DNA from: a virus
Strand: one strand, 5' to 3'
DNA: 25,160 bases
Virus record (IMG/VR): IMGVR_UViG_3300021197_000498
Span: 1 to 25,160 of that record
Shown: positions 22,673 through 25,160 of the stretch, one piece after another
Numbering within the stretch: position 1 is the first letter of the stretch
Layout of the letters: every line of letters begins with the position of its first letter
Program-made: the position numbers and the translations under genes
The notes under the pieces: generated by a model
What the model saw: only the letters and a program-made list of their open reading frames with translations
Databases searched by the model: none
Told to the model about the DNA's origin: nothing

Positions 22673-22934
22673 CCGCACACTCCATACATATATCTGCGTC
22701 CCGCCCCATAAACATCGTTACCAAAGCGCCACAATCACACAAACGCTCAACCATACCCTCGCCCATACACGTCTCGCATGTCTCCGTCTCAACGTCGATT
22801 ACACCAACGTCACGGGAAGGACCTCGATACCGAGGGTGCTCAACCTCAATAGTCCCTTCACCCCAACAATCAGAACACGCCTCCATAATCGGCGTCTCTT
22901 GCATCTCAATCAATATGTTTTTTATCTTGCTCAC
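22665..22934 (-). CDS. DnaJ-type zinc-finger protein (89 aa)
   Basis: 89 residues with CSDCWGEG (20-27) and CETCMGEG (53-60), two CxxCxGxG repeats like the cysteine-rich centre of DnaJ. CDCG (66-69) and CMEC (83-86) follow. The set can form two zinc sites. There is no J-domain and no substrate-binding region, so it is a free-standing finger. The start is a GTG at 22934 with AAGGAG eight bases upstream. A later ATG at residue 11 lacks a ribosome-binding site. DnaJ-like fingers mediate protein contacts and disulphide or chaperone functions. Which applies here is unknown. It overlaps the upstream gene by 29 bp. Confidence 0.83.
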   Translation of the reverse strand: MSKIKNILIEMQETPIMEACSDCWGEGTIEVEHPRYRGPSRDVGVIDVETETCETCMGEGMVERLCDCGALVTMFMGRDADICMECADA

Positions 22935-23094
22935 GGTTCTTTCTCCTTAACTGATTGACGCCCAAGTTATAAATCAACTCGCGCTTGAACTCCTCAACCT
23001 GACGCAAAACAGACATGTCCTTTTGCTTGGTCGATGAAACTATGTCCCCCAAACGATAAATAACATAGTGAAGGTCTACACGATCATCATCCAT
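22906..23094 (-). CDS. Small helical protein (62 aa)
   Basis: 62 residues (MDDDRVDLHYVIYRLGDIVS onward), acidic at the start and basic at the end (RRKNREQDKK), predicted mostly helical. I start at ATG 23094, not at the in-frame TTG nine bases upstream. GGAGGTTGAGGTCG precedes the ATG, nearly identical to the leader of the next-upstream gene. Not recognised. Position in the early-type operon is the only functional hint. Confidence 0.65.
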   Translation of the reverse strand: MDDDRVDLHYVIYRLGDIVSSTKQKDMSVLRQVEEFKRELIYNLGVNQLRRKNREQDKKHID

Positions 23095-23099
23095 CGACC

Positions 23100-23324
23100 T
23101 CAACCTCCCATTATTTTTATAAAATTCACTTGCTTCATGATCCCATAAACCTTGGCAGTGACATCCTCGCCATCGTAATCAACCTCCATGTCAGTATCCC
23201 CAAAGTCAGGGTCCTCCGCATACATCTGACCAAGGGCGTCAACCATGTCCTCTCCCTCTTTCGTTTGGACATAGAACTGGATCGCGCCGTTCTCACCCTC
23301 ATACCATCCACTCAACTTACCCAT
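23100..23324 (-). CDS. Small acidic protein (74 aa)
   Basis: 74 residues, very acidic (many Asp/Glu, for example YAEDPDFGDTDMEVDYDGED) with a short beta-like start (MGKLSGWYEGENGAIQFYV). The net negative charge could mimic nucleic acid, as in phage DNA-mimic inhibitors, but I have no motif to support that. Start at ATG 23324, preceded by GGAGGTTGAGATCG. It overlaps the XRE gene end by 8 bp. Other possibilities are a structural stub or a partner of the adjacent genes. Confidence 0.65.
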   Translation of the reverse strand: MGKLSGWYEGENGAIQFYVQTKEGEDMVDALGQMYAEDPDFGDTDMEVDYDGEDVTAKVYGIMKQVNFIKIMGG

Positions 23325-23568
23325 CGATCTCAACCTCCATAACTTTTTGTTCCTTTAGTATTCCTACAGCCAAGCTTATCTTTGCCTGAACCTCCATAGG
23401 AACAGGCACAACGCCACGCTCATATCGAGACACTTGGTGCTGCGTCAGCCCCACAATATATCCAAAATCAGTTTGATTAAGGGCCTCGCTGTACCGATGC
23501 CCCCGCATCTTGTGCCCAAAAGTCTGAATCCAATCCGAACAAGACATCCCTAGCCTCCGTTGTCCCAT
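23317..23568 (-). CDS. XRE/Cro-type HTH regulator (83 aa)
   Basis: 83 residues. The helix-turn-helix is at about 31-52: NQTDFGYIVGLTQHQVSRYE followed by RG, with the conserved V-S-R-[YW]-E-x-G recognition helix end. The ATG at 23568 overlaps the previous stop (TAATG), with GGAGG upstream. It is the only classic phage-repressor-type HTH in the window and sits inside the operon whose promoter (24915-24943) carries operator-like repeats. Autorepression is therefore a sensible hypothesis. No peptidase domain like that of CI/LexA is present, so it would be a Cro-like, single-domain regulator. Confidence 0.85.
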   Translation of the reverse strand: MGQRRLGMSCSDWIQTFGHKMRGHRYSEALNQTDFGYIVGLTQHQVSRYERGVVPVPMEVQAKISLAVGILKEQKVMEVEIDG

Positions 23569-24080
23569 TACGCCTCCTCCATCAACTCAGGCTCCCACGA
23601 ACGATCCGTACCATAGGCATACTCACCCTCAAACATGCCGCCCTCGTCCTGATAAGTAGCATGAACATCAACACCTATCTCATGCAACTTGTCCCAAACA
23701 GGAGTAGGTGGACCCCATGCCGTCCAACAACTAAAATCAAAGGACGTGCTCGTGGTTGAACGTAGCGCAGACCACTGGTCCTCGTCTGGATGGGTCGGTA
23801 AAAACTCCCCATCAATCGTAACCTCACACACATCCCACTTCGTACCCCAGTTATTAACGCGCCAGTCATACCAACCGGAAACCTCGTGCCCCCGCCAGTT
23901 AGTCTTGGGCGCTTGCCACTGCTCAATGGGCATCGGAACAATCAACTGACAAAACTGTGGACCCTTACATCGACCGCCATTGTAAGGATCATAACCGTTC
24001 TCGGTTAATCCATCCCACAAACGAGACACCAAACAATGTGGACCCTCTATAAAAACCTGCTGATAACAATGATTAGGCAT
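23568..24080 (-). CDS. Api92-like protein (170 aa)
   Basis: 170 residues. MPNHCYQQVFIEGP at the start, GWYDWRVNNWGTKWDVCEV near the middle, WTAWGPPTPVWDKLHEIG and a C-terminal YQDEGGMFEGEY match the pattern of the Api92-like ferredoxin-fold family (DUF1281 group), found in phages and plasmids. The biochemical role of that family is not established as far as I know. I start at ATG 24080 with GAGGAGG upstream rather than at the earlier in-frame TTG. The start overlaps the 49-aa gene by 8 bp. Confidence 0.82.
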   Translation of the reverse strand: MPNHCYQQVFIEGPHCLVSRLWDGLTENGYDPYNGGRCKGPQFCQLIVPMPIEQWQAPKTNWRGHEVSGWYDWRVNNWGTKWDVCEVTIDGEFLPTHPDEDQWSALRSTTSTSFDFSCWTAWGPPTPVWDKLHEIGVDVHATYQDEGGMFEGEYAYGTDRSWEPELMEEA

Positions 24081-24222
24081 CTTGAACCTCCTCAACTACT
24101 AAATCACCGTAACCCCCAAACAAAAAGTGACGCCATAAATTAGCCTCAGCCTCCCGTCTCGAATTATATATCTCATCAATCACACCGTAAGATCGGCTCT
24201 TGTCTCGAATAATATACCTCAT
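24073..24222 (-). CDS. 49-aa gap-filling small gene
   Basis: A 49-residue frame beginning MRYIIRDKSRSYGVIDEIYN and ending in an acidic tail (LVVEEVQDA). The ATG overlaps the upstream stop (ATGA), the stop overlaps the downstream start by 8 bp (ATGCCTAA), and AAGGGGG lies about eight bases before the start. Without it there would be a 138-bp hole in an otherwise gap-free operon. The perfect fit at both ends makes it a likely real gene. No family is recognised. Confidence 0.72.
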   Translation of the reverse strand: MRYIIRDKSRSYGVIDEIYNSRREAEANLWRHFLFGGYGDLVVEEVQDA

Positions 24223-24629
24223 GCGCTGGCCCCCTTCGGATCAAACCGTAGGTGATGTTTGTCGGCCACCTTATCTAAAGACAGGACAATGTTCTCAGAC
24301 CAAGAAGAATTAATGTCGTCATGCGCCTTCTGCAAATCAAACAATAATTCTATCTGATCTTCAGTTAAATGCTCCTGACCCCATGACCACGCAACAGCAT
24401 TAGCAACAGATGCGTCGCCGGTTATTCCACTGCCCTCAAAATGCTCCTCATAATACTTGTCCTCAATAAACAAACCAACAGCGCACTTCTGGCCGTTGAA
24501 CTCATAGTCATCATACTCGTCACGTACCGTTCCACGGTACGCACAAGCGTCACCGTCTGCATCAACGCACGGGCCATCCATGCCCATCAAATGAATTGCA
24601 GCCTTGTTAAATATCTCTTGTGGCTTCAT
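24219..24629 (-). CDS. Conserved hypothetical phage protein (136 aa)
   Basis: 136 residues. MKPQEIFNKAAIHLMGMDGP, then CAYRGTVRDEYDD and NGQKCAVGLFIEDKYYEEHFEG, and LFDLQKAHDDINSSWSENI followed by VADKHHLRFDP. I have seen this pattern (EIFN..A.HL, CAYRG, CA.G..I.D..Y, LQ..HD) in small phage and bacterial proteins of unknown function. Cys20, Cys29 and Cys49 are spread out and do not form a clear zinc site. The start overlaps the upstream gene at ATGA. Its place near the promoter means it is made early in this transcript. Confidence 0.75.
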   Translation of the reverse strand: MKPQEIFNKAAIHLMGMDGPCVDADGDACAYRGTVRDEYDDYEFNGQKCAVGLFIEDKYYEEHFEGSGITGDASVANAVAWSWGQEHLTEDQIELLFDLQKAHDDINSSWSENIVLSLDKVADKHHLRFDPKGASA

Positions 24630-24886
24630 TGTCCCGTCTCCTCTGAAGTTAGGCTATCCTCATAATGCGAAGCAAGCTCATGGTAATCAATCTCACCCAA
24701 CGCACAGTTCAATAGATCCAAAGCAAAATCATTAACATCTGGCGCACTATCCTCAATACAAAGATCAACATGTCGCTCTATATAGTCAGCAGTGATCTCA
24801 GCACCCGCATCTTGGTCTTCGGTTAATGTATCGCCCAACCACAGGTTCACGAGCCACGTTTCTTTGTTCTTCCATCCGTTATACAT
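24626..24886 (-). CDS. Conserved phage protein with YNGWKNKETW motif (86 aa)
   Basis: 86 residues starting MYNGWKNKETWLVNLWLGD, a motif widespread in small phage proteins (YNGWKNYETWN..LW) whose function I do not know. The remainder is acidic and helical. It is the first gene of the twelve-gene minus-strand operon. AGGAGG is well placed before the ATG, and the promoter -10 lies about 30 bases upstream. The stop overlaps the next start (ATGA). Confidence 0.82.
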   Translation of the reverse strand: MYNGWKNKETWLVNLWLGDTLTEDQDAGAEITADYIERHVDLCIEDSAPDVNDFALDLLNCALGEIDYHELASHYEDSLTSEETGQ

Positions 24887-24914
24887 CTCAAGCTCCTCCT
24901 ATTGTGTATTCCTT

Positions 24915-24939
24915 ACTATAACGTCTTATAGTGTCTTAT
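24915..24939. promoter_or_regulatory. Operator-like repeats overlapping the promoter
   Basis: An inverted repeat, ACTATAA-CGTC-TTATAGT (24915-24932), covers the -10 element. Two direct copies of GTCTTAT (24923-24929 and 24933-24939) are exactly ten bases apart, one helical turn, within the spacer. This is the geometry of a repressor or activator site. The operon's XRE protein is the obvious candidate, unproven. Confidence 0.55.
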
Positions 24940-24943
24940 GCAA
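24915..24943 (-). promoter_or_regulatory. Sigma70-type promoter of the small-gene operon
   Basis: Read on the minus strand, TTGCAT (24938-24943) and TATAGT (24915-24920) are separated by 17 bases. The -10 matches consensus at five of six positions and the -35 at three of six. Transcription would start near 24908, giving a short leader with AGGAGG before the first ATG at 24886. A second TTGCAT lies 13 bases further upstream (24951-24956). Confidence 0.72.
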
Positions 24944-24977
24944 TAGGGAAATGCAAAAGTTATTTATTTTTCCTTAA

Positions 24978-25017
24978 AGGGGGATTTGCCCCCTCGTTAG
25001 TTTTTTTTTTTTTTTTT
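24978..25017 (+). terminator. Hairpin with T17 tract
   Basis: AGGGGG (24978-24983) pairs with CCCCCT (24989-24994) around ATTTG, and after six bases comes a run of seventeen Ts (25001-25017). It would stop plus-strand transcription. No plus-strand gene lies close upstream, so it may act as an insulator of the control region. Exact homopolymer length is also a typical place for assembly error. Confidence 0.65.
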
Positions 25018-25037
25018 AATTGAAAATCTTTTCCTCC

Positions 25038-25110
25038 CCGTCCTCACCGTCCTCAACCCTCTTTCTTATTGTTTTTTACTAAGGGTTTATACGCGTTTTG
25101 ATTTGAGGAC
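25038..25110. repeat. Iteron-like short repeats in the right-hand non-coding region
   Basis: CCGTCCTCA occurs twice in tandem (25038-25046, 25047-25055). Its core recurs inverted as TGAGGAC at 25104-25110, with TATACGCGTTTT between. The surrounding 24887-25160 has no convincing gene on either strand and is very AT-rich. It may be an origin or a regulator-binding region. With so few copies this is tentative. Confidence 0.4.
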
Positions 25111-25160
25111 ACTTTTTTTTTTCAGGTAATGGTTGTGCCTTTATATGTTAAAATTTAGTG

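Noticed and set aside
25038-25055. CRISPR-like tandem repeat
   Set aside because: Two adjacent 9-base copies with no spacers; not a CRISPR array.
1-25160. tRNA, rRNA, insertion sequences or transposase genes
   Set aside because: None seen on either strand by eye: no cloverleaf with a GGTTCGAATCC-type T-arm and no transposase motifs.

Overview
The window looks like about 25 kb of a tailed double-stranded DNA phage genome. A marine alphaproteobacterial host is my best guess. The basis is dense, overlapping genes, a block of virion genes, a phage replication block and a run of tiny early-type genes, with no tRNA, ribosomal or metabolic genes. Tail-fibre and internal-virion motifs such as GEQSGTWG, GGTGA..AAR.NLG and SDSIPA..GEFV are ones I associate with uncultured marine phages. 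A hub-like protein resembling P22 gp10, followed by large internal or ejection-type proteins and no visible tape-measure gene, suggests a podovirus-like particle. Terminase, portal, capsid, integrase and lysis genes are not in the window, so genus and lifestyle stay open.

Layout. (1) Positions 3-11933, plus strand: a late virion operon of ten complete small-to-large structural genes plus a gene tail at the left edge. It includes a repetitive adhesin-like protein, a tail-fibre protein, a tail-hub-like protein, a 31-residue micro-ORF and a 1467-residue internal virion protein. (2) Positions 11908-19023, minus strand: a replication operon. In transcription order it holds a coiled-coil protein of 185 aa, a 62-aa protein, an SSB-like protein ending DDIPF, a strong intrinsic terminator, an archaeo-eukaryotic-type primase, an AlpA-like HTH protein, a UvrD-like SF1 helicase, a 56-aa protein, a family A DNA polymerase and a 63-aa protein. 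It converges on, and overlaps, the virion operon. (3) Positions 19097-21774, plus strand: an SNF2-type SF2 helicase followed by four small genes, two with HTH domains. They diverge from the replication operon across a 73-bp control region. (4) Positions 21788-24886, minus strand: twelve small overlapping genes (XRE HTH, winged HTH, zinc-binding, DnaJ-like zinc finger and Api92-like proteins). They are driven by a recognisable sigma70-type promoter with operator-like repeats at 24915-24943 and closed by an intrinsic terminator at 21777-21808. (5) Positions 24887-25160: an AT-rich non-coding control region with a hairpin plus T17 tract and short iteron-like repeats.

How it works together (inference): operon 4 probably carries early host-takeover and regulatory functions and may be autoregulated by its own XRE protein. 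Operons 2 and 3 supply primer synthesis (primase), DNA synthesis (polymerase with 3'-5' exonuclease), strand coating (SSB-like protein) and unwinding or remodelling (UvrD-like and SNF2-like helicases). No DnaB- or T7 gp4-type replicative helicase is visible. Operon 1 builds the tail and the proteins ejected with the DNA. The observations I rate highest are the leucine at the Phe762-equivalent site of the polymerase, the SSB-tip-like DIPF end of the primase, the terminator splitting the SSB gene from the polymerase genes, and the ATAAGAC repeats shared by two control regions.
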